Shown one piece after another: positions 1 to 10,785 of a stretch of DNA of 64,000 nucleotides. The notes under the pieces were generated by a model that did not search any database, had not been told where the DNA came from, and was given only the letters and a program-made list of their open reading frames with translations. Made by a program: the position numbers and the translations under genes. The stretch is from Dromiciops gliroides (taxonomy: Eukaryota; Chordata; Mammalia; Microbiotheria; Microbiotheriidae), in the NCBI RefSeq assembly GCF_019393635.1, contig NC_057862.1, forward strand, positions 98,076,659-98,140,658. The letters are read 5' to 3'. The first letter of the stretch is position 1. The number at the start of each line of letters is the position of its first letter.

Positions 1-474
1 CCCTCAGGGAAGTCCAACAGTGTCACCAGTTTCATGCTTCTGCCTATAAAGTACTGCTAGTTTTTGAAATTAGCAAGGATGGTTTGTTCTGCAGCTTGCA
101 TCATGAAAGGTTTTACTCTAGCTTTTGTCCCTCAAGTCTGCCTTTCATTGACTTCTAACAATCTTTGATGTATTTTTTGTAAGATTCTTTTGTGAAGCTA
201 GTTTCCTGCAGATGATGGTTCATTATTATGTCAACTTCAGTGATGCTGTCCTTCACCCTCAGGACCCTCACCAGAGGCATTTCCATAGATGAGTGAATCA
301 ATAGTCCCCTTTGTCCTGCTGACCATATTCCCCTACATCCCAAGGCACAGCCCATTCTTGATCTCCCAAATCTTATAGCATTAGAGAATATCTCATTTTG
401 AGGGGAGAGGAGAAAGAGGGGAAAGGGCAGAATGAGCAGGCCAAAAAAGCTTTTTACCCTCATTTAAAAAAAAA
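1..474. other. Unassigned sequence at the window start
   Basis: No repeat family, RNA gene or exon was recognised. A minus-strand open frame of 102 codons here lacks any family signature. An A-run lies at about 466-479, next to the L1 remnant that follows. Confidence 0.4.
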
Positions 475-650
475 AAAAAGATTACCTAATGGTTTATCTA
501 TTTTGTTGGGTTTTTTCCAAAGTAGCTTAGTTGATAATCTTTTTGTTTTCAATTTTATATCCCTCTGATTTAATTTTCTGCTTTGGTGTTTGTTTTGAAA
601 TGATTCACTGATTTTCCAGGCTTTTTGCTGTATTCTTTGGTCTTGATTCT

Positions 651-802
651 TTTTTTTTTTTTTTCAGTGAGGCAATTGGGGTTAAGTGACTTGCCCAGAG
701 TCACACAGCTAGTAAGTGTTAAGTGTCTGAGGTCGGATTTAAACTCAGGTACTCCTGAATCCAGGGCCGGTGCTCTATCCACTGCGCCACCTAGCTGCCC
801 CC
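651..802 (-). repeat. CORE-SINE (A-tailed, caattgcctca type)
   Basis: Minus-strand copy with a T-run on its left, CORE motif, B box (ttcaaatccg-like) and tRNA-like head ending at gctgcccc. Target duplication ggtcttgattctttt starts at 639 and again at 803, so ends and the L1-type insertion mechanism are clear. Confidence 0.9.
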
Positions 803-833
803 GGTCTTGATTCTTTTTTAAAGCAAATGTGAG

Positions 834-1124
834 GGGGCAGTGGATAAAGAAAGCATCGACATGGATAGAACACTGGCCCTGGATTCAGGAGGACCTGAGT
901 TCAAATCCGGCCTCAGACCCTTGACACTTAGTAGCTGCGTGACCCTGGGCTAGTCACTTAACCCCAATTGCCTCACAAAAAAAAAAAAAGAAAAGAAAGC
1001 ACCGACCCTGGATTCAGGAGGACCTGCGTTCAAATATCGCCTCAGACACTTGACACTTAGTAGCTTTGTGACCCTGAGCAAGTCACTTAACCCTCATTGC
1101 CCCACAAAAAAATAAAGAAAAAAA
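834..1124 (+). repeat. Two fused CORE-SINE monomers sharing one target duplication
   Basis: Monomer 1 (834-about 1000) has the caattgcctca 3' end. Monomer 2 (about 1001-1124) starts inside the tRNA-like head and has the ctcattgcccca 3' end. The pair, not each monomer, is bounded by taaagcaaatgtgag (819-833) and taaagtaaatgtgag (1125-1139). Monomer 1 also has a disturbed head with gtggata partly repeated. Confidence 0.8.
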
Positions 1125-2220
1125 TAAAGTAAATGTGAGTATTCTAAGATGAACATTTTGTTTCTCTAAGAGATACTTACACTGCATCCCACAAGTTTTG
1201 CCATGTTATTTCATTTTCTTTAGTATAATTACTTATTATTCATACAATTCATGCCTTTCCCTATAACCTATTACTTAGGGTAACATGATTTCATCTCCAG
1301 TTAGATATGTATCCCTCAGAGTATTTTCCCTAATGGTTCTAATTTTTTGCATGATGGTATGTAAGTAATATGATTAATATCTCTATCTTTCTATAAAAAT
1401 TTAGGGGTTTCTTTTGCCTTACCACATGTTCAAGTCAGATAAAAGTGCTGCGTGTTGCAGAAAAATTGAAATAGCTCTTAATGTTCCTATTTATTAATTG
1501 ACAAAGATTTATTTTATCTAGTTCTTCAGTCATTTTGTTCAGATCCTTAATTTTTTTCTTTCTATCAGATCTGCCTACCCGTGATAGAGTCATGTTAAAG
1601 TCACCAGTAATTATTATTTTACTACCCAAGTCTTCTTAGAGATCAATTAGCTTTTCCTCTAAGTATTTAAGTGCCATTATATTCAGAATGCATGTTTAAT
1701 GGTGGTATTATTTTATTATTCATGATGCCTATAAGCACAACCTAGTATACTTGTCTCTCTTCATCATACTTACTTTTACTATTGATTCATCTGAGATCAT
1801 GCTTATAATTGCAACTATTTTATATTCAAGTGATGTATAAAAATTGTACTTCAATGTAGTTACCTATTCATGTGTATGTTTTAAGTACATTTCTTGTATA
1901 TAGCAAATTGGGGGGGGGTTCTAATCTATTCTTCTTCTTACGTTTTATGAAGGTTTTTTGATATATAATCTCTTCCTAGCCCTCGCAATTTTTTCTCTTT
2001 GGCCTGGAAGCCCTGAAGTTTGATAATCACATGTGTGGATGAGTAAAATCTAGGATCTCTCTGCTTGTTTCCTATGGAATTTATCAATTTTCACCTTTGC
2101 CTAAAGTTGCAATACTTGCAGGCAATTTTTTTTGCAGATGATTTTTAAAAATAACTTCCTGATATATGGCATTCTGGGTTGTTTATTTGTTTCATTATAG
2201 TCTTTTGAGAGACTGATTCT

Positions 2221-2384
2221 TTTTTTGTTTGGTTGGTTTTGTTTTTTGATGAGGCAATTGGGGTTCAGTGGCTTGCCCAGGGTCACACAGCTAGTAAGTG
2301 TCAAGTTTCTGAGGTAGGATTTGAACTCAGGTCCTCCTGACTCCAGGGTCGGTGCTCTATCCACAGTGCCACCTAGCTGCCCCA
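2221..2384 (-). repeat. CORE-SINE (caattgcctca type)
   Basis: Minus-strand copy with a long T/G-rich tail (2221-2249), CORE motif and tRNA-like head ending at about 2383. Short flanking similarity tgattctt on both sides (about 2214 and 2391) is a probable target duplication. Confidence 0.85.
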
Positions 2385-2733
2385 AGGAATAATGATTCTT
2401 ATATTATCTCTACAAGTCTTGTTTTCTAGGTCATTTCTTTGAAGTAATAAATCTCCCATTGGTTTATCCATTATTGTGATCTTTTAATTTTGCTAAAATA
2501 TTTGTTATTATATCATTGAATATTTTAGCTCTTGATGGTCTGTTCTTTATTTGGGGATGTTCACTTCTTTGTTAAGGTTCTAGCATAGAACACTAAGCTG
2601 TCTATTTTCTCTTCAAATTTTATTTAGACTTCTAATTTCACTTCTTATTTCTTCTTTTAGCCATAGATCTTCTAACTACTCTTAGGCTTCTTGCAGCAAT
2701 TCCATTCTCTTTTTGGGTGGTTCTAGTAATAGC

Positions 2734-2882
2734 TTTTTTTTTTTTTTGGCAGGGCAATGAGAGTTAATGACTTGCCCAGGGTCACACAGCTAGTAAGTGT
2801 CTAGTGTCTGAGGCCACATTTGAACTCAGGTCCTCCTGAATCCAGGGCCAGTACTTTATCCACTGTGCCACCTAGCTGCCCT
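2734..2882 (-). repeat. CORE-SINE, first of three at the same target
   Basis: Minus-strand copy of the tcattgccc type. It is flanked by ctagtaatagc (2723-2733) and ctaataatagc (starting about 2883), the same target used by the next two copies. Confidence 0.85.
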
Positions 2883-2893
2883 CTAATAATAGC

Positions 2894-3036
2894 TTTTTTT
2901 TTTTTAGTGAGGCAATTGGGGTTAAGTGACTTGCCCAGGGTCACACAGCTAGTGTTAAGTGTCTGAGGCTGGATTTGAACTCAGGTACTCCTGACTCCAG
3001 GGCCGGTGCTCTATCCTCTGCGCCACCTAGCTGCCT
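2894..3036 (-). repeat. CORE-SINE, second of three at the same target
   Basis: Minus-strand caattgcc-type copy with a short deletion in the ctagtaagtgttaag segment. It is preceded by ctaataatagc and followed by cataatagct. Confidence 0.85.
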
Positions 3037-3046
3037 CATAATAGCT

Positions 3047-3213
3047 GTTTTTTTGTTTTTTGTTTTTTGTTTCTTTCGGTAAGGCAATTGGGGTAAAGTG
3101 ACTTGCCCAGGGTCACACAGCTAGTAAGTGTTAAGTGTCTGAGGCCGAATTTGAACTCAGGTACTCCTGAATCCAGGGCCAGTGCTTTATCCACTGCGCC
3201 ACCTAGCTGCCCC
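3047..3213 (-). repeat. CORE-SINE, third of three at the same target
   Basis: Minus-strand caattgcc-type copy with a T/G tail (3047-3078). It is followed by cataatagcttttt near 3217, the fourth copy of the shared target. Confidence 0.85.
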
Positions 3214-3225
3214 ACCCATAATAGC

Positions 3226-4170
3226 TTTTTAATAATTATTCTCTTTTCATTTTTTATCTTGATAGTCTCTTATCCTATAGTATTTTCCTCATGTATTATG
3301 AGTGTTTCTTTCCTTTTTCACTCTGTCTAATTTTTCCTGGGAGTACTTTCCTATTGGTATTTCTTTCTCCACAGTTCTTTTTTATTTTTATTTTTTTCCT
3401 GGATTTGGAGATCCTTTTCTATCATGAGTTCCCTGGAACTCTTCTGTATCATTGCACTGGTGAGAAGAGTATAGTCCATCACAGTAGATCAACACACAAT
3501 GTTGATGATACTGTGTACAATGTTCTTCTGGTTCTGCTCATCTCACTCATCATCAGCCCATGCAAGACCCTCCAGGTTTCTCTGAACTCCTGCTCATCAT
3601 TTCTTACAGCACAATAGTATTCCATTACATTCATATACCACAACTTGTCCAGCCATTCCCCAGTTGATGGGCATCCCCTCAACTTCCAAATCCTTGCCAC
3701 CACGTAAAGAGCAGCTATAAATATTTTTGTACATGTGGGTCCCTCTCCCCTTTCCATGATCTCTTTGGAAAAAAGACCCAAAAGTGGTATTGCTGGGTCA
3801 AAGGGTATGCACAGTTTTATAGCCCTTTGGGCAAAATTCCAAATTGCTCTTCAGAATGGTTGGATCAGTTCACAGCTCCACCAACAATGCATTAGTGTTC
3901 CAATTTTTCCACAGCTTCTCCAACATTTATTATTTTCCTTTTTTGTAATTTTAGCCAATCTGATAGGTGTCAGGTGGTACCTCAGAGTTGTTTTAATTTG
4001 CATCTCTCTAATCATTAGAGATTTAGAGCATTTTTTCATATGGGAATAGATAGCTTTGGTTTCTTCATCAGAAAACTGCCTGTTCATATCCTTTGACCAT
4101 TTCTCAATTGGGGAATGACTTGGATTCTTATAAATTTGATTTAGTTAGGTATTTCTTTCCTTTCCCCTTT
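3226..4170 (-). mobile_element. 5'-truncated L1, ORF2 C-terminus and 3' UTR
   Basis: The minus-strand frame at 3479-3781 encodes the typical ORF2 C-terminal text: TKIFIAALYVVARIW, then a Trp/Cys-Pro segment, then MEYYCAVRND. The frame at 3851-4087 continues the ORF2 thumb/C-terminal region. The 3' UTR occupies about 3240-3480. Frames are broken. It is the best preserved L1 coding fragment in the window, but too short to be functional. Confidence 0.85.
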
Positions 4171-4394
4171 TAAAGTGTTTTTTTTTTGTTCTACATTTTA
4201 AAAAACTAATTTGTTGGATTCCTAACCATTTTGAGATAGTGAGGTAAAACTAGGCTTCCCTATAACCTGTCTGTCCATCTTGAAAGGTCTTTCCCACCCA
4301 CCTTCCAAACTCTTTGTTACATAGTTATTGATGTATTCTCTTTCCCTAATTTTCCTTGTTATTATGCATACTTGTACACATGATTCATCCTACC

Positions 4395-5062
4395 TCTTCC
4401 CAAGGAGAATAGAATGTAAATTCCTTAATGGCGGTGTAATGGGGGAAAGGTGGGTGTCCTTAGGTATTTCTCCTTAAAGAATTACACTCTCTTGAAGACA
4501 GTGCAATTAGAATTAAAGTGGTCTTTTATTTGGCACTAGAGAAAGTGTCCAAGTGGGCAGTCAAAGACTTCACCCCTCAGGAAGAAGGGCTTAGAAACAT
4601 CCTCCTCCTTGAACAGAGAGAAGACAAAAGCTTTTATAGAGGATAGATGGGTGTCCACTTGAAAACTGGAAAGTTCCCTTTTGGGGTAGGATGGGGAAAG
4701 CTTGGATACTTGTCATATTCCTGAGAGTCAAGGGGGATTTTTTGAAATGATGGTCCTGACCTTTGGGGTTATCTCTGTCTCCTAGCCCTGTCCGGTAGTA
4801 GCCATGCATAATTGACTTAGCTGCAATAGAATTTTATCTCCCCTTACTTCTTAGGTGTGTCTGTCTTGATATCTAGTTGGCCAATATGTTTGTCCTGTTA
4901 TTTGATCATCTTTGGTTTTGCTTCTCACTGGAGAAACTTCTTCTGATTTAATCTAAGCCCCGTGCCAGCAGAGACCCTTTGATTTCTATCTTTGTATCTG
5001 CAGCCCCTTAGCACAATGCTTTGCATAGACTGGCTACATAAATTTTTTTTGAACTGAATTAT
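4395..5062 (+). repeat. L2 LINE 3' end, split by an LTR
   Basis: The left part (about 4395-4434) and right part (4968-5062) together follow the L2 3' end: gaatgtaaattcctta, then tttgtatctgcagcccc, then a taaat/gaactga end. The LTR at 4435-4967 sits inside it. Confidence 0.6.
4435..4967 (-). mobile_element. Solo LTR of an endogenous retrovirus (family X)
   Basis: The minus-strand LTR begins TGGCAC (plus-strand end gtgcca) and ends CATTACA (plus-strand start tgtaatg). Its minus-strand TATA-like box lies at 4632-4638 (ttttata on plus) and its poly(A) signal near 4524-4530. Flanks gcgg (4431-4434) and gcag (4968-4971) are a degenerate 4-bp target duplication. It shares a long block with the copy at 58434. 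No internal viral genes remain, as expected after LTR-LTR recombination. Confidence 0.7.
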
Positions 5063-5236
5063 ATTACAGGAAACAGGGAAGAAAAAAGCATGGAAACTTT
5101 GGATAGAGATAACTATTCAGAATTAGGGATATCAACCATTTGTTTACAAAAATACACCATTGTGGGACCATAACTAATTAACTGGTGAGAGATGAAAGGG
5201 GAGGTCAACCAGAGGAGTTCCTTAAGTCATTCATAT
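5063..5236. other. Unassigned sequence
   Basis: No repeat or coding signal recognised between the L2 tail and the LINE fragment. Confidence 0.4.
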
Positions 5237-5570
5237 GATCCTGCCTTTCCCTTTACCGAGTATGAATGTACTTATTGGAATCTTGTTAGTAGACAGATAC
5301 AACTCCCGATTGACTTCTAGCAACTGGAGTTCTGAATGGTTTCCAGTGATTTGCAGCTGCCCCCAAGACTATCTTTCCCTCCTTCCTGCCCCCCACCAAG
5401 AAGAGTCTATAATCTCTATGCAAATGACTCCCAGATTTACACATCCAGGCCTTTTCTCTCTCCTGAGCTCCAGCATCACATCTCCAACTGCCTGATGGAC
5501 TTGATGTCCCGTTTGTATCTCAAACTTGCCCCCTCCAAAGCAGGATTCAGCATTCACCTAAGCCCTTCTG
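5237..5570 (+). mobile_element. Fragment of a CR1/L2-type LINE reverse transcriptase
   Basis: The frame at 5336-5599 reads LYANDSQIY, a decayed version of the reverse-transcriptase YADDTQLY box, followed by ISNCLMDL and LKLAPSK, matching the NCL..ISSWM..LKLNPSKTE pattern of CR1/L2-clade enzymes. The second Asp is lost to Asn-Asp order and stops follow, so it is dead. It probably continues at about 6050-6300. Confidence 0.6.
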
Positions 5571-5880
5571 ATGTAGGAGGCAAAAGAAAAAAGGGTTAAC
5601 AGAAAAACCTAAGACCCAAGCTACCCACATTAATCAGCACCCATAACAAGAACATATGGAGGCAGGTCATAGAGACCTTAACTATAGCAATGATACGCTG
5701 ACAGGGTATAGAAATTCAAACTGATAAATGAAAATATTTTGAAACTAGACATGGGAATCAAAAAGTGACATGCGCAGAAAAGGCCAAATTTTTCCCAGAT
5801 TCATCTTATGACGTGTAAACCCCAAAAACACACCTCCATGGAAAAAGGTACCTGCCTGGGTGTTGGCTCAAGCTCCCAGG
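5571..5880. other. Possible LTR or DNA-element insertion in the LINE fragment
   Basis: The LINE similarity stops at 5570 and text beginning tgtaggaggcaaaag follows, starting with TG like an LTR. No matching CA end or target duplication was found, so the class is open. Confidence 0.25.
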
Positions 5881-5884
5881 AGCT

Positions 5885-6040
5885 CTAAATTAGGAGTACT
5901 GTTTTGGACATGGAGAGTTGGAGATGTCTCTAGGACATCCAGTTAGAAATAACCAATAGGCAGTTGCTGACATGGGGGCTAGAGTTTAGGATAGAGAATA
6001 GACGTGAATCTAGAGATTTGGGAATCATCTGTATAAATGA
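5885..6040 (+). repeat. Family D repeat, 3'-half fragment
   Basis: Reads gttggagatgtctctaggac, then catccagttagaaataacc, aggcagttg and tttgggaatcatctg. The same order occurs more divergently at 37140-37330 inside the longer family D copy. Confidence 0.5.
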
Positions 6041-6049
6041 ATTTCCTTG

Positions 6050-6300
6050 TTTCTGTTGAAGCATCATTCTTCTAGTCACCACTGCCCCATTCCCAATCAG
6101 CTCCTGAATTGTATCAATTCTACCTCTATAGGGTCTCACATTCAACCTCTCTCTCCACTAACACCACAATCACCTCTCAACTGTACTATTGGAATAGCCT
6201 CCTAGTCTTTTTCCCTTCATCCAGTCTTCCTGCCTTTGAATTCCACCTCCCCCTTCCCAGGCAAATGAATTGCCTGGGGCTAATCAATCTTTGTCAATTC
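6050..6300 (+). mobile_element. CR1/L2-type LINE fragment, downstream part
   Basis: Pyrimidine-rich text with ttggaatagcctcctagtc followed by cttcctgcctttgaattcc parallels 18460-18530 (attgcaatagcctcttaat). It is the segment downstream of the reverse-transcriptase box of the same LINE family. Confidence 0.5.
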
Positions 6301-6449
6301 CGGACTCTTAATAGACTTAGGGACTTCTCCCCCTCCCCCCAAGCAAACTATCCCCTCCCAATGTTTCCCCACCTTACTCCCAGGACTTTATGTTATTATT
6401 TAAAAGGGTCCACCTACATTAAGTGGTTTCTTTTTAGAGTTTACCAGTA

Positions 6450-6607
6450 GGGCAGCTAGGTGGCTCAATGGATAAAACACTGACCCTGGATTCAAAGGGA
6501 CCTGAGTTCAAATCTGCCCTCAGACACTTGACACTTACTATAGCTGTGTGACCCTGGGCAAGTCACTTAACCCTCATTGCCCCACAAAAAATAAAAATAA
6601 GTGAAAA
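6450..6607 (+). repeat. CORE-SINE (tcattgccc type)
   Basis: Plus-strand copy with the tRNA-like head at 6450, CORE motif, ctcattgccccac and an A-rich tail. Flanking ttagagtt near 6435 and 6608 is a probable target duplication. Confidence 0.85.
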
Positions 6608-6929
6608 TTAGAGTTAAATAGTGTCTATACTTAATTCAGGAACAGTTCTATGGTTTCTTTTGTTAAAGGTTCATTTACATTAAGTTCCTTTTTGTTCTGT
6701 TACTCCATAAAAACCCAGTCCTCTTTCCCATCTTTGGGTATTCCTAGCTTCTTGCTTTGCACTAAGATACCAGGAGTTATAGTTCCTCCACTTGACCTCA
6801 ATTTGCTCATTTGTAAAATGAAAGGTTGATCTGTAAGCATATTACAGGGTTGAATACTAGAATCTTATGACTATGTGAAACAGGTAGGATTTGAGATGGG
6901 CCTTGAAAGGTATATAAATTTACATAGAG

Positions 6930-7010
6930 AGGAAGTAGGACATGGTGGATGGGGTCCTGGATTAAGAGTAAAGAAGACCTGAGTTTAGAGTCTGGCTTAG
7001 ACACTTGAGA
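6930..7010 (+). repeat. MIR-like CORE-SINE head fragment
   Basis: Reads ggtggatggggtcctggatt, then agacctgagtttagagtctg, a decayed tRNA-like head with B box. Confidence 0.45.
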
Positions 7011-7470
7011 GACAATGTAATACAGTAAATAAAGCGCTGGATTCAAAATTAGGAAGGCCTGGATTTCACGTGCTGACTCAGATACTCCTTGACCATGAGC
7101 CTGGTAAATCCTAAATCTCAGAGAACTCTGGGCCACTCTCAGAACTCTAGGGCGAGGCTGGCAGGTAGGTGTTGCAGTGGATAGAGCACCGGCCTTGGAT
7201 TCAGGACAACCTGAGTTCAAATCCGGCCTAAGACACTTGACACTTACTAGCTGTGTGACCTTGGGCAAGTCACTTAACTCTCATTGCCCGCCTCCCCCCC
7301 CCCCCCAAAAAAAAGGTAGTAGATATCAGATATAAGAACTCTAGGACACTCTCAAAGAATGTAAGTTGCAGAGAAGAAGTGACCTTCAACATTAGAAAGA
7401 GTTTCTTCACCTAGAAGTTTCCTGTTTTTATGAAATCACAAGACCAGGCCCTATTCCTATCTGTCTAACA
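7011..7470 (+). repeat. Older CORE-SINE (family C) split by a younger SINE
   Basis: Head near 7013-7075 (taaataaagcgctggattc), then gaccatgagcctggtaaatc, then a tail with ctctcaaagaatgtaagttg and gtttcttcacctagaag. The young SINE at 7152-7313 interrupts it. Related copies lie at 39695-39840 and 48828-49036. Confidence 0.6.
7152..7313 (+). repeat. CORE-SINE (tcattgccc type) with C-run
   Basis: Plus-strand copy with head ggcaggtaggtgttgcagtg, CORE motif and ctcattgcccg, then a C-run followed by a short A-tail. Confidence 0.8.
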
Positions 7471-7655
7471 CAAGCTTATAACCTTGGGCAAATAACCTCT
7501 CTCAGTTTCAGGGTCCTTATGTGTCAAATGGGAGTGCTACCTGTAGCACCTCCTTCACAAAGTTGTTTTAAGGCTCAAATAAGATAATATCCTAGAACAG
7601 TTTTACAAACTTGAAAAGGCATCCTCCGTGTAAAGGTTAGCTATTCTTATCAGAG
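7470..7655 (+). repeat. MIR fragment
   Basis: Core ccttgggcaaataacctctc, then the tail series (gttgttttaaggctcaaata) typical of MIR 3' ends. Confidence 0.65.
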
Positions 7656-8047
7656 AAAGAGGAGGTAGGTCAATCCAGTAAGGGAGAATATATGTGGTAG
7701 CTTTGCTAATAAGGATGCTCCCAGTATTTCTAGATGCACATGGTCACCCTCAGTAGGTTTGTGTTTTGTTTTGTTTTTTATGGTCCACAAGCCCTAGAAC
7801 ATGGGGAAACCTGTGGGACAGCATGTTCTGGTTTGACCACATTCTTTCACTGAACTGTATCTATGTGAAATGATGAACTTAACAATCATTCTAAGTCAGT
7901 TGCCAGGAAAGAAAAAAGTAAGAAAATTCATCGTGGACTAAGCTCTTCAGAGGGGAGGAAACTGCCCTGGATCCAGTGAGTTTTCATGAAGCCGGGTGTC
8001 TGTATAATGACTTAGGAAACTACAATTGCATTTTAATTTTTCTTCTG
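7656..8047. other. Unassigned sequence
   Basis: No feature recognised beyond simple T/G runs. Confidence 0.4.
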
Positions 8048-8157
8048 TTTTTTTTGGTGGGGCAATGAGGGTAAAGTGACTTGCCCAGGGTCACACAGAC
8101 TTAGGTCCTTCCTAATCCAGGGCCAGTGCTTTATCCACTGTGCCACCTAGCTGCCCC
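8048..8157 (-). repeat. CORE-SINE with internal deletion
   Basis: Minus-strand copy; about 40 bases between the ggtcacacag and aggtccttc segments are missing. Confidence 0.8.
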
Positions 8158-8201
8158 AAATTTTTTTTCCTATTCAACTGCTTTTTTCTTAAACATTTCT
8201 T

Positions 8202-8271
8202 AATTACTTTTTTTTTGGGTGGGTCAATGAGGGTTAAGTGACTTGCCCAGGGTCACACAGCTAGTAAGTGT
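8202..8271 (-). repeat. CORE-SINE, 3' part only
   Basis: Minus-strand copy that stops abruptly at ctagtaagtgtt, where the plus-strand L1-like sequence begins. It is a truncated copy or one cut by a later rearrangement. Confidence 0.75.
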
Positions 8272-8582
8272 TGAACCATAAATTTCCCACTGTGGGAGGC
8301 TGAGAAACTTTGAAATCCAGTCCCCAAAGAAAGCACAATCAGAGTGCAGAGAGCTAGAAAGTGAGCAATAGGAAAAATAAAGAATAAAAGACTGAAAGTT
8401 TTTAAAAGCTTAGGAAGAAGAAAATTCAGAGACTTTGGACATAAGCAGATAAATCAGTGGGTGAAACACTAACAGCAGAAGGAAGTATGGCATCCAGATT
8501 AAGTAAATGACTTCAAGTATCTATGAATAAATACTACAAAAGAAAGGAAAATGAACCAACAGTTGATGATATAGAATATTCA

Positions 8583-8743
8583 GGGGCAGCTAGATGGCAC
8601 AGTGGATAAGGGACTGGCCTTGGATTCAGGAGGACCTGAGTTCAAATCCAGCCTCAGACACTTGAGACTTACTAGCTGTGTGACCCTGGGCAAGTCACTT
8701 AACCCTCATTGCCCCATCCAAAAAAAAAAAAATCAAATGGAAA
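8583..8743 (+). repeat. CORE-SINE (tcattgccc type)
   Basis: Complete plus-strand copy. Target duplication gatgatatagaatattc (8565-8581) and gataatatagaatactc (starting about 8745) brackets it and shows insertion into the ORF1-like region of the L1. Confidence 0.9.
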
Positions 8744-9379
8744 CGATAATATAGAATACTCTCTGGAATCTGCAGAGAACATTGTACTACAACTTGCTGT
8801 TCCAGGATGGTTTAAAAGAGAAATGAGAATTGTGAGAGCAGAATTTATGGCCTGCATAGCAAAAATAATTGACAGAATAAAAAATTTTGAATCTGTGATA
8901 GCAAATTTCACAAAGAAACAAAAGAAAAAATAATCTATTGGGAATACAAATACACAGGAGTGAAGGACAATCTGAAAGGAGAAAAGCAAAAACCCATAAT
9001 ACTAAAAGAAATATGCTCATTATCCAAGCAAAACATAATGGCCTTAAAGACAGGATACATAGAGACAATCTAAGGAACACAGATCTCCCAGAAGAACACA
9101 AGTCAAAATACTTGAATGCAAGAAAGAATAGAAGGAAATTACCCAGAACTTTTGAACATAAAAAATGAAATATCAATTGAAAGAATTCATAATTTGCTTC
9201 CTGGGAGGGAAAAATCCCAAGGTGCAAATTCTAAGACACATAGTTGTAGACTTAAGGATTTAATTCAAAAACAACAAATTCTGAAAGCAACCTGGAGAAA
9301 GACTTTGAAACACAAAGGAAAGAAAATCAGAATAACACAAGATTCTTATGCACCCACCTATGAGCAATGAAACTCAGGA

Positions 9380-10785
9380 TGAAGTGAATGGGGTGACCTA
9401 CCTGGCAAATCTGAGCTTAACCACAGATGAAAAAAAGACTGATGTTGAATGATAAAGAGACAAAAACATTCTTTAAAAGAAAACAAGACCTGAAGAGATT
9501 ATTTGCTTCTTGAAAAACACAGACAACAGAAATTCAGGAGGGATATATGGAAGTTTTAGCCCAGGACAGCAAAAGCAATAGTGACATCAGAGAGACCAGC
9601 AAGAGAATTCTTTTTAAATTACACAAGGAGACAGGGGAAGGTGGAAGTCAGGTGAAGGTAACAGTGGAGAGGAGTGCCTGGGGCATGATGGACAGAATTT
9701 TGTGACATGCTGCCTGAAGGTGAATCAATGTTTTGGGCTACATTACAAAATTCTAGGATACATGAAAATGGGGCAGGATACAGGGGCATAGAGGGAAGTG
9801 TTTTATATGCCCCAATAAAACTGAGAGCTAACAGTGAAGAGGTTACTTGTGTAGTCTCTCTGGAAGAGAAAAGTCTTCAGGGGAGTGGGTGAGGAAGAAT
9901 TGAAAAGCAGGGTTGGTGTGGGGAAGAGGGAGGTCTTGTTTTGTGGGAAGGAGGGGAATTCCACTAATGAATGCTCCTATGGACAAAGAGAAATATTCTT
10001 TGAAGGGAGATAGTAGGGACCTTGTATTTGGTGTTGTCTGAGGAAATGGTGCTAGAAAAAAACTACTTGTCCTACCTTGAGACCAAGAAAGTTAGAATTC
10101 ATAGTCATGGACCCAAAGAACAGGTAAATAATAAGCAGGTAAATTTCAAAAAGTAGATTAAGAAAAAAGAAGGTAACCAGAGGGAAGGTGTAGATCTGTG
10201 GTGGGCTGCATTATCAGGGACATGTGTGGGGAAGTGTCCTACCATGGGGCACTGTCCTCTTGGTCACCTGCAGGGGTGGGGCACAATGGAAAAAAGGAAA
10301 TCTTCTATGCAAGTTCTACAAACCAGTGACAGAAACTAGCTGGAAAGTAGAGCCCAGAATGAATAATATGGAAGTTTTGAATCCATGAGGAATGCAGAGA
10401 ATAGAGACAGACCAGATAATGATAGGGGTCATGAACCAGAGATTAAGGGTCTACAATAGACAGAAAGAGAGCATGGACAATGAAGAGAGTGAGAGAAATC
10501 TTTTCTGGAAAGGGGCGCAAAAAAAAAAAATGAAATGTAAAAACCTAACAAATAGGATGAGTTGAAGGGGAGATGAAAAACAAAGCTACTTGCCTAAATG
10601 CGAAAGAAGAGGAGGAGAATTTTAAAAAATAGATAAAAGCAAGAGAAAAAAATAATTAATAAGCAAAACTCCAAAGAGGAAGAGGTAACAAAAAGGAGGG
10701 GGAATTGGGTTCAAGGGGGAAAGAACCAATGGGCATAAAGCCATATTTAGAAAAAGATTTAGCTAAAGTTACTTAAAAGACATAG
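9380..10785 (+). other. Purine-rich sequence between ORF1-like and ORF2-like blocks
   Basis: A-rich and largely without recognisable coding. It may be part of the same L1-like element or a separate old retroelement. I could not match it to a family. Confidence 0.3.

Larger units (their letters stand above)
475..2722 (-). mobile_element. Degenerate L1 retrotransposon, ORF2 5' part and ORF1 part
   Basis: On the minus strand the stretch 1435-1629 encodes the L1 endonuclease signature TGDFNMTLS followed by an Asp/Lys-rich segment, as in ORF2. Upstream in that orientation (1640-1900) the text matches ORF2 endonuclease sequence, and 2400-2720 resembles the Lys/Arg/Glu-rich ORF1 coiled coil. The copy is full of stops and is interrupted by SINEs at 651-802, 834-1124 and 2221-2384. 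It is dead and old. Confidence 0.7.

Noticed and set aside
3479..4087. Minus-strand L1 ORF2 frames as a possible active element
   Set aside because: The copy is 5'-truncated and interrupted; it lacks the endonuclease and most of the reverse transcriptase.
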